DNA from: Streptomyces bungoensis
GTDB lineage: Bacteria; Actinomycetota; Actinomycetes; Streptomycetales; Streptomycetaceae
Length of the DNA: 64,000 nucleotides
Assembly (NCBI RefSeq): GCF_001514215.1
Contig: NZ_KQ948873.1
Coordinates: forward strand, 62,001 to 126,000
Direction: 5' to 3'
Shown: positions 8,877 through 17,993 of the stretch, piece after piece
How the letters are laid out: every line of letters starts with the position of its first letter
How positions within the stretch are numbered: the stretch's first letter is position 1
Translations under genes and position numbers: made by a program
The notes under the pieces: model-generated
Told to the model about the DNA's origin: nothing
Database searches by the model: none
The model's input: the letters and a program-made list of their open reading frames with translations, nothing else

Positions 8877-10058
8877 TCAGATGTAGAGCGTGTTGGGCTC
8901 GAGACCGCACAGGACGCGGCCGTACAGCTCGTTGTTGGTGTCCGGATTCATCAGCGCGTGCAGGCTGACCGCCTGGATGTCGCGGCTGATGCGCTGCATC
9001 GGGACGTCGCGGTAGATGGAGGAGCCTCCGGAGGCCGCGGCGAGGATGCCGACGGCCTCCTTGGCGAGGCGGACCACCGCGCCCATGTCGGCACGGGCGC
9101 GGGCCCGCTCCTGCAGCGTGAACTCCTCGCCGGCCAGTCCCTTGGCGTCGACGAGGTCGGCCAGCCGGTAGGCGTGGAACTCGGCCTGGTCGATCTTCAG
9201 GGTGGCCTCGGCGACCTGGTGGTGGGTCAGCGGTGCCTGGGCCTGGGACTCGTAGGCGGTGTAGGTGAGGGTGCGGCCGGGGAGCCGCTCGAAGAAGACG
9301 TCGCGCGCGGCGCGGGCGAGGCCGAGGGCGGTGCCGACCGAGGAGGCGGCGGCGACGGGCAGCAGCGGGACGCGGTAGACGGGGCTCGCGGCGTTCAGCT
9401 CGGAGGCGTACTGGCCCTGCAGGATCGCCGGGAGCGGGATCACCCGCTCCTGCGGGACGAAGACGTCCTGGGCGACGGTGCTGACGCTGCCGGTGCCGCG
9501 CAGCCCGGAGGTGTCCCAGTCGTCGACGATCTGCAGGTCCGACATGGGCACGAGGGCCATCACCGGCAGATGCTGTCCGTCGGGCGTGGGCTGGACGGCG
9601 ATGATCTCCTGCCAGTGGGCGTGGCGGGCGCCGCTGACGAAGCCCCACTTGCCGTTGACGACGATGCCGCCCTCGGCCGGCGCGGCCAGCGCGGAGGGGC
9701 TGAGCGTGCCGCAGATGCGCACGTCGGGGCTGGCGAACACCTCGTCCTGGACGCTGTCGGGGAACAGGCAGGCCATGAAGGTGGGGATCCAGTAGACCGA
9801 CGTCGTCCAGGCGGCCGCCCCGTCGGCGCGGCCGAGTTCGGCGGCGACCTCGACCAGGGTGCGGGTGTCCGCCTCGTAGCCGCCGTACCGCTTGGGCACG
9901 CGCAGCTTGAAGAGTCCCGCCCCGGCGATCGCCTCGATCGTCTCGTCCTGCAGCCGCCGGTCGTCCTCCGCCTGCGCTGCGTTCTTCTTCAGAAGCGGTG
10001 CGAGGTCGCCGGCGCGCTGCACCAGGTGCGCTCGCGTGGGGATGTCGGCGGTGAGCAT
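8877..10058 (-). CDS. Acyl-CoA-dehydrogenase-fold flavin monooxygenase/dehydrogenase (paralogue 2)
   Basis: 393-aa relative of the protein at 4295-5527. It shares the IAGAGLFKLRVPKRYGGYEA block and an overall acyl-CoA dehydrogenase fold with the HsaA/type-2 C-terminal region (AASGGSSIYRDVPMQRISRD). ATG 10058 follows GGGAGGA; the open frame upstream lacks family sequence and is not used. It is probably a reduced-flavin-dependent hydroxylase or a dehydrogenase acting on a carrier-bound or core intermediate. It lies upstream of the SgcJ-like gene and is divergent from the HpaB-like hydroxylase, with a roughly 210-bp shared promoter region. Confidence 0.82.
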   Translation of the reverse strand: MLTADIPTRAHLVQRAGDLAPLLKKNAAQAEDDRRLQDETIEAIAGAGLFKLRVPKRYGGYEADTRTLVEVAAELGRADGAAAWTTSVYWIPTFMACLFPDSVQDEVFASPDVRICGTLSPSALAAPAEGGIVVNGKWGFVSGARHAHWQEIIAVQPTPDGQHLPVMALVPMSDLQIVDDWDTSGLRGTGSVSTVAQDVFVPQERVIPLPAILQGQYASELNAASPVYRVPLLPVAAASSVGTALGLARAARDVFFERLPGRTLTYTAYESQAQAPLTHHQVAEATLKIDQAEFHAYRLADLVDAKGLAGEEFTLQERARARADMGAVVRLAKEAVGILAAASGGSSIYRDVPMQRISRDIQAVSLHALMNPDTNNELYGRVLCGLEPNTLYI

Positions 10059-10270
10059 CGTGGGTCCTCCCGGAAGGTACACAGGTGTCGGTCGCCGGAA
10101 GCGGGACCGTGTCGCGCACCCGACGCTCACATCGCGGCCGCCCTCAAGGCACCTCCTTCGTTGCGGAGTTGAGCCGCTCACCGCGACTTCGGCACGTCGG
10201 CGCGGGATCCGGCCCGCTGCCGCACGCAGCAAGAAGCGCCCCCAGGCCGGCGGCTGCCACGATGAGGCTC

Positions 10271-11851
10271 ATGACGGATCAGCAGCACGCCGGGGAAGGC
10301 CGCGAGAAGGCGACGACCACCCGTCCCCTGACGGGCGACGAGTACGTCGAGAGCCTGCGCGACGACCGCGAGGTGTACCTGTACGGGGAGCGTGTCAAGG
10401 ACGTCACCGCGCATCCGGCCTTCCGCAACCCGGTGCGCATGACGGCCCGCCTCTACGACGCGCTGCACGACCCGGCCCACCGTGAGGTGCTCACCACCGG
10501 GACCGACACCGGCAGCGGCGGCTTCACCCACCGGTTCTTCACCACGCCCCGCAGCGCCGAGGACCTGGTGGCCGACCAGAAGGCCATCGCCGCCTGGTCC
10601 CGGATGAGCTACGGCTGGATGGGGCGCAGCCCCGACTACAAGGCCGCCTTCCTCGGCACACTCGGCGCCAACGCCGACTTCTACGCCCCCTTCTCGGACA
10701 ACGCGCGCCGCTGGTACCGCGAGTCGCAGGAGAAGGTCCTGTACTGGAACCACGCGATCGTGCATCCGCCGGTCGACCGCAGCCGCCCCGCGGACGAGGT
10801 CTCCGACGTCTTCGTGCACGTGGAGAAGGAGACCGACGCGGGTCTGGTCGTCAGCGGCGCCAAGGTGGTCGCCACCGGTTCGGCACTCACCCACCACAAC
10901 TTCATCGCGCACTACGGGCTGCCGGTACGCAAGAAGGAGTTCGCACTGGTGGCCACGGTGCCCACGGGCGCTGCGGGCGTGAAGCTGATCTGCCGCCCGT
11001 CCTACACGGCGATGTCCGCCGTCATGGGCAGCCCCTTCGACTACCCGCTGTCGTCGCGGCTGGACGAGAACGACACGATCCTCGTCCTGGACAAGGTCCT
11101 CATCCCGTGGGAGGACGTGTTCATCTACGGCGACACGGCCAAGATCCAGATGTTCTCCGGGCAGTCGGGCTTCCTGGAGCGGTTCACCTTCCACGGCTGC
11201 ATACGCCTCGCCGTGAAGCTGGAGTTCCTGGCCGGCGCGCTGGCCAAGGCGCTGGAGATCACCGGGACGCAGGACTTCAGGGGGGTGCAGACCCGGCTCG
11301 GCGAGGTGCTCGCCTGGCGGAACCTGTTCTGGGGGCTGTCGGACGCGGCCGCACGCAACCCGGTGAAGTGGCGCAACGGGGCGGTGCTGCCGAACCCGCA
11401 GTACGGCATGGCCTACCGGTGGTTCATGCAGATCGGCTATCCCCGGATCAAGGAGATCGTCCAGCAGGACGTCGCCAGCGGTCTGATCTACCTGAACTCC
11501 AGCGCCGAGGACTTCAAGAACCCGCAGATCCGTCCCTACCTCGACAAGTACGTGCGCGGCTCGGGCGGTGTCGAGGCCGTCGAGCGCGTCAAGGTGCTGA
11601 AGCTGCTGTGGGACGCGGTGGGCACCGAGTTCGGCGGCCGGCACGAACTGTACGAGCGCAACTACTCGGGCAACCACGAGAACGTGCGCACCGAGTTGCT
11701 GTTCGCGCAGACGGCGAGCGGACAGATCGACGACTACAAGGCGTTCGTCGACCAGTGCCTGTCCGAGTACGACCTGGACGGCTGGACGGTGCCGGACCTC
11801 GACTCGTTCCCCGGGCTGCGCGAGGCCCGCGGGGGACTGCTCGGCGGCTGA
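10271..11851 (+). CDS. HpaB-type flavin-dependent phenol hydroxylase (SgcC-like)
   Basis: Large component of a two-component monooxygenase of the 4-hydroxyphenylacetate 3-hydroxylase family, 526 aa. It starts with RPLTGDEYVESLRDDREVYLYGE and continues with RMSYGWMGRSPDYKAAF, PPVDRS, VSGAKVVATGSALTHHNFI and IPWEDVFIYGD, all landmarks of HpaB. In C-1027, SgcC of this family hydroxylates the carrier-bound tyrosine ring. It needs FADH2 from a partner such as the E6-like reductase at 23905-24450. ATG 10271 was chosen (ATG 10262 is the alternative). It is monocistronic and ends 6 bp from the convergent ThDP-enzyme gene. Confidence 0.9.
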   Translation: MTDQQHAGEGREKATTTRPLTGDEYVESLRDDREVYLYGERVKDVTAHPAFRNPVRMTARLYDALHDPAHREVLTTGTDTGSGGFTHRFFTTPRSAEDLVADQKAIAAWSRMSYGWMGRSPDYKAAFLGTLGANADFYAPFSDNARRWYRESQEKVLYWNHAIVHPPVDRSRPADEVSDVFVHVEKETDAGLVVSGAKVVATGSALTHHNFIAHYGLPVRKKEFALVATVPTGAAGVKLICRPSYTAMSAVMGSPFDYPLSSRLDENDTILVLDKVLIPWEDVFIYGDTAKIQMFSGQSGFLERFTFHGCIRLAVKLEFLAGALAKALEITGTQDFRGVQTRLGEVLAWRNLFWGLSDAAARNPVKWRNGAVLPNPQYGMAYRWFMQIGYPRIKEIVQQDVASGLIYLNSSAEDFKNPQIRPYLDKYVRGSGGVEAVERVKVLKLLWDAVGTEFGGRHELYERNYSGNHENVRTELLFAQTASGQIDDYKAFVDQCLSEYDLDGWTVPDLDSFPGLREARGGLLGG

Positions 11852-11857
11852 GCGCGC

Positions 11858-13507
11858 TCAGATCCGTTCCAGCAGGTCGGCCAGGAACGGCGCGATCACG
11901 CCGGGCACCACCTTGCAGTCCAGGACGAGCGTGCCCGGGCAGCCGGCCGTGCGCCACCGCCGTACGGCGTCGAGGTCGTCCGGGCGGCGCACGGTGACCG
12001 CCCTGGCGCCCAGGCCGCGGGCCACCGCGGCGAAGTCGGTGTCGGCGAAGGACAGCGTCGCCGGGTCGGCGCCCTGCGGAGCGTACATGTGCTCCTCGAA
12101 GCCGTAGGCCGCGTCGTCGTAGACGACGACGAGCACCGGCCGGCCCGAGCGCACCAGCGTGTCCAGCTCGGACAGACCCATCAGCGCGCCGCCGTCGCCC
12201 ACCGCCACCACGGTCATCCGGTCGGGGCGGCCCACCGCCGCGCCGACCGCGCCGGCCAGGCCGAGGCCGATGCTCTGGAAGGCGGCGCCGGTGAAGACGA
12301 ACCCCGCCGGGTCGGGCACCGGCCAGTACATCCCGGGCCAGGCGATGAAGTGCCCGCCGTCCAGGACGAGCGTGCGTTCCTCGGGCAGCAGTGCGGCCAG
12401 GGAGCGGGTCAGGGTGCGCGGGTCGATCCGGTCGGCGGTGGACGCGTCCTCGTGGGTGAGGTCCGCCCATCCGGCGCGCGCCCGGGCGACCCGCGCGGCA
12501 CACCGCCCGCGCCAGTCCGGCACGGGCAGCGTCCGCTTCTCCACCGCGTCGAGCAGCGTCACGGCGACGGCGTGAGCGTCACCGCACACCACGAGGTCGG
12601 CCCGCTGCGCCCGCTTGTGCCCGTCGATGTCGACCTGGACGACGGTGGCCGCCGGGTCGAGGATCCGGCCGCCGTGCAGGGTGAAGGTGTCCAGGCTCGC
12701 GCCGAAGGCGACGACGACGTCCGCTTCGCCCATCAGCGCGGCCGCGGCCGGTGCCGCGAAGCCGCCGCAGACCCCGAGCGACCAGGCGCTGTCGCGGAAC
12801 AGCCCGCCGGCCATGACCGTGGTCGCGAACAGGGCGCCGAGGCGGTCGCCGAGTTCGCGCAGGATCTTGCCGGCGCCGGACTGCCAGGCGCCGAGCCCGG
12901 CCACGAGCAGCGGGCGGCGCGCACCGGCCAAGGCGTCGAGGAGCGGCTCCAGGTCCTGTTCGGCCGCAGCGCCCGACGCGCCGGCCGCGGCCGGTACGGC
13001 GGTGCTCGGCGTGTCGGGCAGCGTTCGGTTGAGCAGGTCGCCCGGCAGGAACACGGCGACGGGACGGCGCTCCTCCCGGGCGGCGCGTACGGCCGCGGCG
13101 GTGTCGGCGCGGGCGGTACGCGGTTCGGTGAGCCGGACGACGCGGACACCGAGCGCGGCCATGAGCGCGCTCTGGTCGATGTCGTGCGGCCTGGGGCCGC
13201 CCACCGGGGCGTCGCCGCACAGCAGGACTGCTCCGCTGCGGTTCTTGGCCGCGTCCGCCAGCGCGGTGACGGTGTTGGTGATGCCGGGGCCGTGGGTGGT
13301 GGTACAGATCGCGACGTCACCGGTCGCCCGGAAGTAGGCGTCGGCCATCGCCATGGCACCGCCCTCGTGCCGGGCCGCCGTGTACCGCACGCCCGCCGCG
13401 GTGAGCGCGGCCGTGGCCAGGATGTTCCCGCCGCCCACCACCCCGAACGCGTGCCGGATGCCACTGTCGGCGAGGGTCTGCCCCACGGCCTGCGCGAGTG
13501 TGGTCAT
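11858..13507 (-). CDS. ThDP-dependent enzyme of the acetolactate synthase/decarboxylase type
   Basis: 549-aa thiamine-diphosphate enzyme with the three-domain layout of acetolactate synthases and 2-oxoacid decarboxylases. The PYR-domain catalytic glutamate lies in ARHEGGAMAMADAYFR. The ThDP/Mg motif starts at VVAVGDGGALMGLSELDTL and ends VVVYDDAAYG, with Asp where the usual Asn of N-D-x-x-Y-G stands. Candidate reactions are decarboxylation or carboligation of an arylpyruvate; the nearby prephenate dehydrogenase would supply 4-hydroxyphenylpyruvate (inference). ATG 13507 with GGAG six bases upstream was selected from several in-frame ATGs. The motif at 13526-13548 sits just upstream. Confidence 0.85.
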   Translation of the reverse strand: MTTLAQAVGQTLADSGIRHAFGVVGGGNILATAALTAAGVRYTAARHEGGAMAMADAYFRATGDVAICTTTHGPGITNTVTALADAAKNRSGAVLLCGDAPVGGPRPHDIDQSALMAALGVRVVRLTEPRTARADTAAAVRAAREERRPVAVFLPGDLLNRTLPDTPSTAVPAAAGASGAAAEQDLEPLLDALAGARRPLLVAGLGAWQSGAGKILRELGDRLGALFATTVMAGGLFRDSAWSLGVCGGFAAPAAAALMGEADVVVAFGASLDTFTLHGGRILDPAATVVQVDIDGHKRAQRADLVVCGDAHAVAVTLLDAVEKRTLPVPDWRGRCAARVARARAGWADLTHEDASTADRIDPRTLTRSLAALLPEERTLVLDGGHFIAWPGMYWPVPDPAGFVFTGAAFQSIGLGLAGAVGAAVGRPDRMTVVAVGDGGALMGLSELDTLVRSGRPVLVVVYDDAAYGFEEHMYAPQGADPATLSFADTDFAAVARGLGARAVTVRRPDDLDAVRRWRTAGCPGTLVLDCKVVPGVIAPFLADLLERI

Positions 13508-13525
13508 GCGTGACTCCATGTTCAT

Positions 13526-13548
13526 GGGTTGTGTCAAACAACTTACTG
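13526..13548 (-). promoter_or_regulatory. Candidate pathway operator upstream of the ThDP-enzyme gene
   Basis: Plus-strand sequence begins GGGTTGTGTCAAACAAC and continues TTACTG. It contains the inverted pair GTTG-N7-CAAC and matches closely the site at 17994-18016. It lies 19-41 bp before the chosen start codon of the leftward gene. Confidence 0.5.
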
Positions 13549-13634
13549 ATCAGGCGGGACGTGCCCGTGCGGGTTGCGGGGCCCCGGGCGGGGCGCGGTA
13601 CGCCGTCCGCCCGGGGGCCGGTGTGCCGTTCGGA

Positions 13635-14633
13635 TCAGGCGAGTTCGAAGATGACCTCGCCGACGGTGATGTCGATGCGGTTGGTGCGCACCAGCTCCCA
13701 GCCGCCCTCCTCGAAGACCGACTCCCAGTCGTCGACGGTCGGCAGGAAGGTGCCCATCAGGTCGTGGCCGAGCTCGAAGCCGAGGGTGAAGACGGGCAGT
13801 TCGGTGTCGGGCAGCGCGGTGCGGGTGGCGTCGCCGATCAGCAGGCGCCGGGCCGCGGGAAACACCTCGCGCAGCCGGCGCAGGGTCGCCACGCAGTTCT
13901 CCCGCGGCCAGAAGTCGTGGCCCATCATGAAGCAGGTGAGCAGTTCGATGTCGGCGTACTCGGGACGGGGCTCGAGTCGCAGCACGTCGCCCTGCACGAA
14001 CTCGGCGCGGTCGGCGAACCCTGCCTCGGCCGCCTCTTTGCGCGCCACGTCGAGGGACGGCTGGGCGATGTCGACGCCGACGCCCGTCGCGCCGGGATGG
14101 CGGTCGAGGATCTGCATCAGTCGTGCGCCGGAGCCGCAGCCGAGGTCGGCGACGCGGGAGAAGGGGAAGTCCACCCGGTCCATCGCGGCCCAGAAGGTGG
14201 GCGCGTAGGTGATCTGGTCGATCTCCCGGCAGGCGTAGGCGATGGCGGCGGCGTCCCGGTGGTAGTAGTCGCCGGTGCGGTTCTCGGTGCGCAGCACGGC
14301 CGGCATCTGCCGGAACAGTTCGGCGCTGCCCCGGGTGAGCCAGTGGAAGAACGACTTGTTGCGGTACATGTCGTCGAAGCCGTCGAGGGTGTGGACCACG
14401 GCGCCATCGCGCCGTACGAGCCCGACCGAGGCGAGGGCGCGGAACAGGCCGGAGGTCGACAGCGGGTCGAGGCCGGCCCGTGCGGCGAAGTCGGCGGTGT
14501 CCAGCGTCCGCGCGCGGTGCAGTTCGTCCAGGGCGCCGACCTCCCAGGCGGCGGCGATCGCCCATGCGGCCACGGCGGAGTTGTAGATGGAGGCAATGCC
14601 GCGCGCGTTGCCCTGTGCGATGTCAACAGTCAC
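13635..14633 (-). CDS. SAM-dependent methyltransferase
   Basis: 332-aa class I methyltransferase of the plant-type/small-molecule O-methyltransferase layout. The N-terminal winged-helix dimerisation region (AWEVGALDELHRARTL... GLFRALASVGLVRRDG) precedes the Rossmann domain, whose SAM-binding motif is VADLGCGSGARLMQIL near residue 165, followed by the acidic VGVDIA and VQGDVL motifs. It could methylate a hydroxyl made by the HpaB-like enzyme (inference). The GTG at 14633 has only a weak GAGG upstream. It follows the prephenate dehydrogenase group on the same strand. Confidence 0.88.
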   Translation of the reverse strand: MTVDIAQGNARGIASIYNSAVAAWAIAAAWEVGALDELHRARTLDTADFAARAGLDPLSTSGLFRALASVGLVRRDGAVVHTLDGFDDMYRNKSFFHWLTRGSAELFRQMPAVLRTENRTGDYYHRDAAAIAYACREIDQITYAPTFWAAMDRVDFPFSRVADLGCGSGARLMQILDRHPGATGVGVDIAQPSLDVARKEAAEAGFADRAEFVQGDVLRLEPRPEYADIELLTCFMMGHDFWPRENCVATLRRLREVFPAARRLLIGDATRTALPDTELPVFTLGFELGHDLMGTFLPTVDDWESVFEEGGWELVRTNRIDITVGEVIFELA

Positions 14634-14739
14634 TGCTCAGCACCTCGTCCTTGGGAATCCGGGGATCTGCCACCCTTCGTTCCATGCTTCGGGCGAGGGG
14701 CGGGTGGGGCATCTTTGACATTGCTGTCCGGCGGCGGTG

Positions 14740-15030
14740 TCAGGCGGGCCGTGACGGCCCGGTCGGCGAACTCGGTCGTGAGTCCGCCAGTTCCCGCTCC
14801 AGGGCGTGCTCCAGCGGGGTCAGAGGCAGGCCGGTGAGCCGCTCGGGGTGGCCGGGCGCGGGCTCGTCCCGTGGATCGGGGCCGTATACGGGCGGCACCG
14901 GGCCGATCCAGACCCAGCCGAAGTCGGACAGGGACCAGTAGGCGGAGCGCAGCAGCTGCCGGGCCAGCCGCAGGGCGGCGGGCCGACGGCCGCCGGTGGT
15001 GTCCGGGCAGGGCGTGGAGGAAGTGGTCAC
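14740..15030 (-). CDS. Small conserved-type protein, possibly DUF6059-like
   Basis: 96-aa protein of unknown function. A helical N-terminal part (LRLARQLLRSAYWSLSDFG) is followed by VWIGPVPPVYGPDPR and then PAPGHPERLTGLPLTPLEHA. The combination of a W-x-GP-x-PP-x-Y segment and an APGHPERL segment resembles small Streptomyces proteins annotated as DUF6059; this is from memory and not certain. The GTG start at 15030 lies 10 bp after the prephenate dehydrogenase stop, so it is probably co-transcribed. Confidence 0.6.
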   Translation of the reverse strand: MTTSSTPCPDTTGGRRPAALRLARQLLRSAYWSLSDFGWVWIGPVPPVYGPDPRDEPAPGHPERLTGLPLTPLEHALERELADSRPSSPTGPSRPA

Positions 15031-15040
15031 GGGCCGACCG

Positions 15041-15937
15041 TCACATCCGTTCCCCGGCCGGCGCATCTCGCAGGGTGCGCCGCTCGGCGACCCGCTGCAG
15101 CGCGGCCTGCCCGCGCCGGCCCTCCTCGAGGGTGGGCGCGAGTTCCAGGGGTGCGCAGGCGTCGCCCTCGCGCAGAATGGCGGCGGCCCGGGTGAGCTGT
15201 GCGGAGACCCGGTCGAGGACGTCGGCCACCGGGCCCGCGTTGTGGGCGAGGACGTCGCCCCACAGCCACGGGTCGCCGCCCGCGCTGCGCACCGCGTCGC
15301 GCAGCCCGTTCCCGGCGAGTTTGAGGAACGCCTCGGAGCTGTCGGCGAACCGGGTGGCGAGGGCGGCGGCGATCAGGTGCGGACCGTGGGACAGTTCGGC
15401 GGCGATCCGGTCGTGCACGTGGGCGGCGAGGTCGATCCGGTACGCCCCGCACGCCTCGATCAGCGCGTCCACCGTCTCCAGCGCCCAGTCGGGCGTGGTC
15501 TCGAACGGGCACACCACCCAGGGCCGGCCGGTGAAGCGGCCGGCCGCCGCGGTGTCGTCCCTGGCGGGTGCGTCGGAGCCGGCCAGCGGATGTCCGGGCA
15601 CGTACCCCTTGAGGTCGCAGCCGCGCAGCTCGGCCTCGGCGCAGACGATGTCCTTGGTGCCTGCCGTGTCGGTGTAGACGTGCCCGAGCCCCCTGCTCTG
15701 CGCGCTGTGCAGGACGTCGACGACGGCCGAGGGGGCGGTGGCGACGACGACGAGGTCGGCGGGGGGCAGTCCGGGCGTCCATGCGGTCCCGGCGCCGAGG
15801 GACACGGCCTCGTCCAGGGCCCGCGGGTCGTCGTCGATCAGGGTGACCCGGACGCCGGTGAAGCCGAGGGCGAGGGCGACGGAGGTGCCGGTGGTGCCGC
15901 AGCCGATGACAACGGCGGTGCGCAGGGTGGTGGTCAT
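15041..15937 (-). CDS. Prephenate dehydrogenase
   Basis: 298-aa NAD(P)-dependent dehydrogenase. The nucleotide-binding fold starts VVIGCGTTGTSVALALGF and has an acidic strand end (LIDDD). The TyrA-type catalytic region follows: YTDTAGTKDIV, GYVPGHPLAGSD with the conserved His, and AAELSHGPHLIAAALA. The enzyme oxidatively decarboxylates prephenate to 4-hydroxyphenylpyruvate, the tyrosine precursor. A dedicated copy in the cluster suggests that the aromatic side group is built from the shikimate/prephenate branch. ATG 15937 starts 71 bp beyond the neighbouring small gene set and shares its strand. There is no fused chorismate mutase domain. Confidence 0.88.
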   Translation of the reverse strand: MTTTLRTAVVIGCGTTGTSVALALGFTGVRVTLIDDDPRALDEAVSLGAGTAWTPGLPPADLVVVATAPSAVVDVLHSAQSRGLGHVYTDTAGTKDIVCAEAELRGCDLKGYVPGHPLAGSDAPARDDTAAAGRFTGRPWVVCPFETTPDWALETVDALIEACGAYRIDLAAHVHDRIAAELSHGPHLIAAALATRFADSSEAFLKLAGNGLRDAVRSAGGDPWLWGDVLAHNAGPVADVLDRVSAQLTRAAAILREGDACAPLELAPTLEEGRRGQAALQRVAERRTLRDAPAGERM

Positions 15938-16056
15938 GGGGGCTCCTTGCGGCGGGGCGCCTTCGCGCCGTGGCCGGTGGGCTGCGGGTGGTGCGGGTAG
16001 GGCGGGTACGTGGGGGGCGGCGGCCGGGGTGGGGCGACCGCCGTGGAGCGAACCGC

Positions 16057-16866
16057 TCAGTGGTCGCAGCCGGGGTGGGTGAACTGGCCCGGCTTGCGGC
16101 CCTCTCCGGCGGGGCCGCGGTAGGCCTGTGCGATGTCGAGCCAGCGGTCGGCCTCCGCGCCGGTGGCGACGAGGGCCAGGTCGTCGCGGTGGCGGCGGCG
16201 GGTGACCAGGAGGCAGAAGTCCTCGGCGGGGCCGGTGACCTTGTTCTCGGCGTCCTCGGGGCCGTACGCCCACACTTCGCCGTTCGGGGCCGTCACCTCG
16301 ATGCGGAAGGGCTCGGCCGGCGGGGTCAGGCCGCGCGAGAGGTAGCCGAAGTCCCGTGTGAGGAAGGCGAAGAAGACCAGGTGGCGCAGCCGTCCGGTGG
16401 GTTCGCGGCGGACGCCGAGGGCGTCGGCGATGTCCTGGCCGTGGCCGAAGATCTCCATGATCCCGGCGGAGGCGAGGACGGTCGGCGGCAGCGGGTTGAC
16501 CAGCCACGGCACGACCTGGTTCTCGGGGACGGCGGCGAGGGCGTCGACGGACCGGCGGCCGAGGGCGCGGAAGCGGCCCAGCAGTTCGGCGGGCGGGAAG
16601 GCGTTGAACTGGCGCAGGGCGGCGTCGACGGCGGCGTCGAAGTCCCCCGCGGCGCCGGCGGCGAGCCGGGCGAAGGCCTCGGGGTCGCAGGCCGCGGTGC
16701 CGGCCAGGTGGAAGATGAAGGTCAGGTGGGCGATCTGGTCGGCGACGGTCCAGCCGGTGGCGGGGGTCGGCGTGTGCCAGGCCTGCTCGTCGAGGCCCTC
16801 GACGAGACGGGCGGTCTCCTCGATGTCGGTGGCCAGGTCCTTCACGACGTCGTTGAGCGTGCTCAT
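16057..16866 (-). CDS. TIGR03084/DinB-like (mycothiol-dependent isomerase family) protein
   Basis: 269-aa protein with the four-helix DinB/maleylpyruvate-isomerase N-terminal fold. It has W-x-x-x-T-P-A-T-G-W-T-V-A-DQIAHLTFI near residue 40 and EIFGHGQDIADALG near residue 150, supplying the His residues that normally bind the metal. Members are thiol-dependent isomerases, transferases or detoxification proteins of actinomycetes. A role in epoxide or thiol chemistry of the enediyne is possible but unproven. ATG 16866 follows AAGGAGAAACGATC. It is in the same leftward group as the AhpD-like gene. Confidence 0.78.
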   Translation of the reverse strand: MSTLNDVVKDLATDIEETARLVEGLDEQAWHTPTPATGWTVADQIAHLTFIFHLAGTAACDPEAFARLAAGAAGDFDAAVDAALRQFNAFPPAELLGRFRALGRRSVDALAAVPENQVVPWLVNPLPPTVLASAGIMEIFGHGQDIADALGVRREPTGRLRHLVFFAFLTRDFGYLSRGLTPPAEPFRIEVTAPNGEVWAYGPEDAENKVTGPAEDFCLLVTRRRHRDDLALVATGAEADRWLDIAQAYRGPAGEGRKPGQFTHPGCDH

Positions 16867-16924
16867 GATCGTTTCTCCTTGGGTGGGTGAAGCGGTGGCG
16901 GGGGATGAGAGCGGGTGCCGCCGG

Positions 16925-17965
16925 TCAGCGGGCGGCGGACGATGCGGGGCGGACGGCTTCGCCGAGGCGGGCGCCGGTCCGGACGGCGGCGGTGAGCGCC
17001 GCCCAGGAGGCGAGTTCCACCAGTTCCCGGTCGCCGGGGTGGGCCGCGCGGAACGCGTCGATGTCCGTGTCGGTGATCTGGTGGGGGTTGAGGGCGATGA
17101 GGAGGGCGAGCCGGGCGGCGGGCAGCTGCCCGACCGGCAGGCCGTTGGTGGCCTCGCCGAGCCAGGCGCGGCTCGGGCCGGGCACGGTGCCGTCGTGCAC
17201 GGCGAGTTCGGCGTGCAGCAGGTCGCGTACGGCTTCGGGGATCCAGCGCTCCGCCGCGGCGTCGACGGACGCCACGGCCCGGGAGAGGGCGCCGGCGACG
17301 GCCGGATTGGTCTTGGCCCAGTCGAGTCCGGCCGGCAGTGGAGCAGCGGGAAGCAGTCCGAGGGAGGCGCCGGGCGTCACGGTCCGGCCCCGGTCGGGGC
17401 GCAGGGCGCGGGCGACCATGCGCATCGCCGGTCCGCGGCCTGCGGCCGGGGCGGAGGCGGGGACGGGCGAGTCGGGCAGGAAGAGCCGGACCATCCGGTT
17501 GAGGTAGTGGAAGGTGACGGCGGTGCCCAGGATCTCCGGGGCCTCCTGTGCGTCGAAGGGTGCCGGTGTCTGTCCGGCGGCCGGGACGGTGCCCGCGCTG
17601 CGTGCCCACTGGGCGAGCGGTCCGTGGCGGTCGGCGGCGCCCAGGGTGGCGAGGGTGGCCTCGTGGACCTCGACGCAGTAGGGGCAGTCGTTGGCCTGGG
17701 AGACGGCGGTGGCGACGGCTTCCTTGGCGGCCCGGCCGACGCGGCCCTCGGCGAGGAGGGTCTCGCGCAGCAGCAGCCAGGCCGCGGCGAGTGCCTCGGG
17801 GGCCGGCGAGTGCAGCGCGAGGGGTGGGGCGACGATGCCGAACTCCTGTCGGGCCTGGGCGTAGACCTCGGCCACCGGGCCGCGGGCCGCGTCCTGCGGG
17901 ACGGCCGTGATGTGCCGGATCTGCTGCAAGGAGCCCTTCAGCAGGATTCTTACGAGCGGTCGCAC
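16925..17965 (-). CDS. AhpD/carboxymuconolactone decarboxylase-like protein
   Basis: 346-aa protein with the AhpD-type redox motif: AVSQANDCPYCVEVHEATLA, i.e. CxxC followed by His. AhpD-like proteins form all-helical oligomers and use the two cysteines in peroxide or disulfide chemistry. This one is longer than usual; the C-terminal half looks like a second, degenerate copy without the cysteines. The GTG start at 17965 has AGGAGG in front. Two motif copies at 17994-18046 lie upstream, suggesting pathway-controlled expression of this gene and the DinB-like gene after it. Confidence 0.8.
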   Translation of the reverse strand: MRPLVRILLKGSLQQIRHITAVPQDAARGPVAEVYAQARQEFGIVAPPLALHSPAPEALAAAWLLLRETLLAEGRVGRAAKEAVATAVSQANDCPYCVEVHEATLATLGAADRHGPLAQWARSAGTVPAAGQTPAPFDAQEAPEILGTAVTFHYLNRMVRLFLPDSPVPASAPAAGRGPAMRMVARALRPDRGRTVTPGASLGLLPAAPLPAGLDWAKTNPAVAGALSRAVASVDAAAERWIPEAVRDLLHAELAVHDGTVPGPSRAWLGEATNGLPVGQLPAARLALLIALNPHQITDTDIDAFRAAHPGDRELVELASWAALTAAVRTGARLGEAVRPASSAAR

Positions 17966-17993
17966 CGCCGCCTCCTGGTTCCCGGTTCGGATC

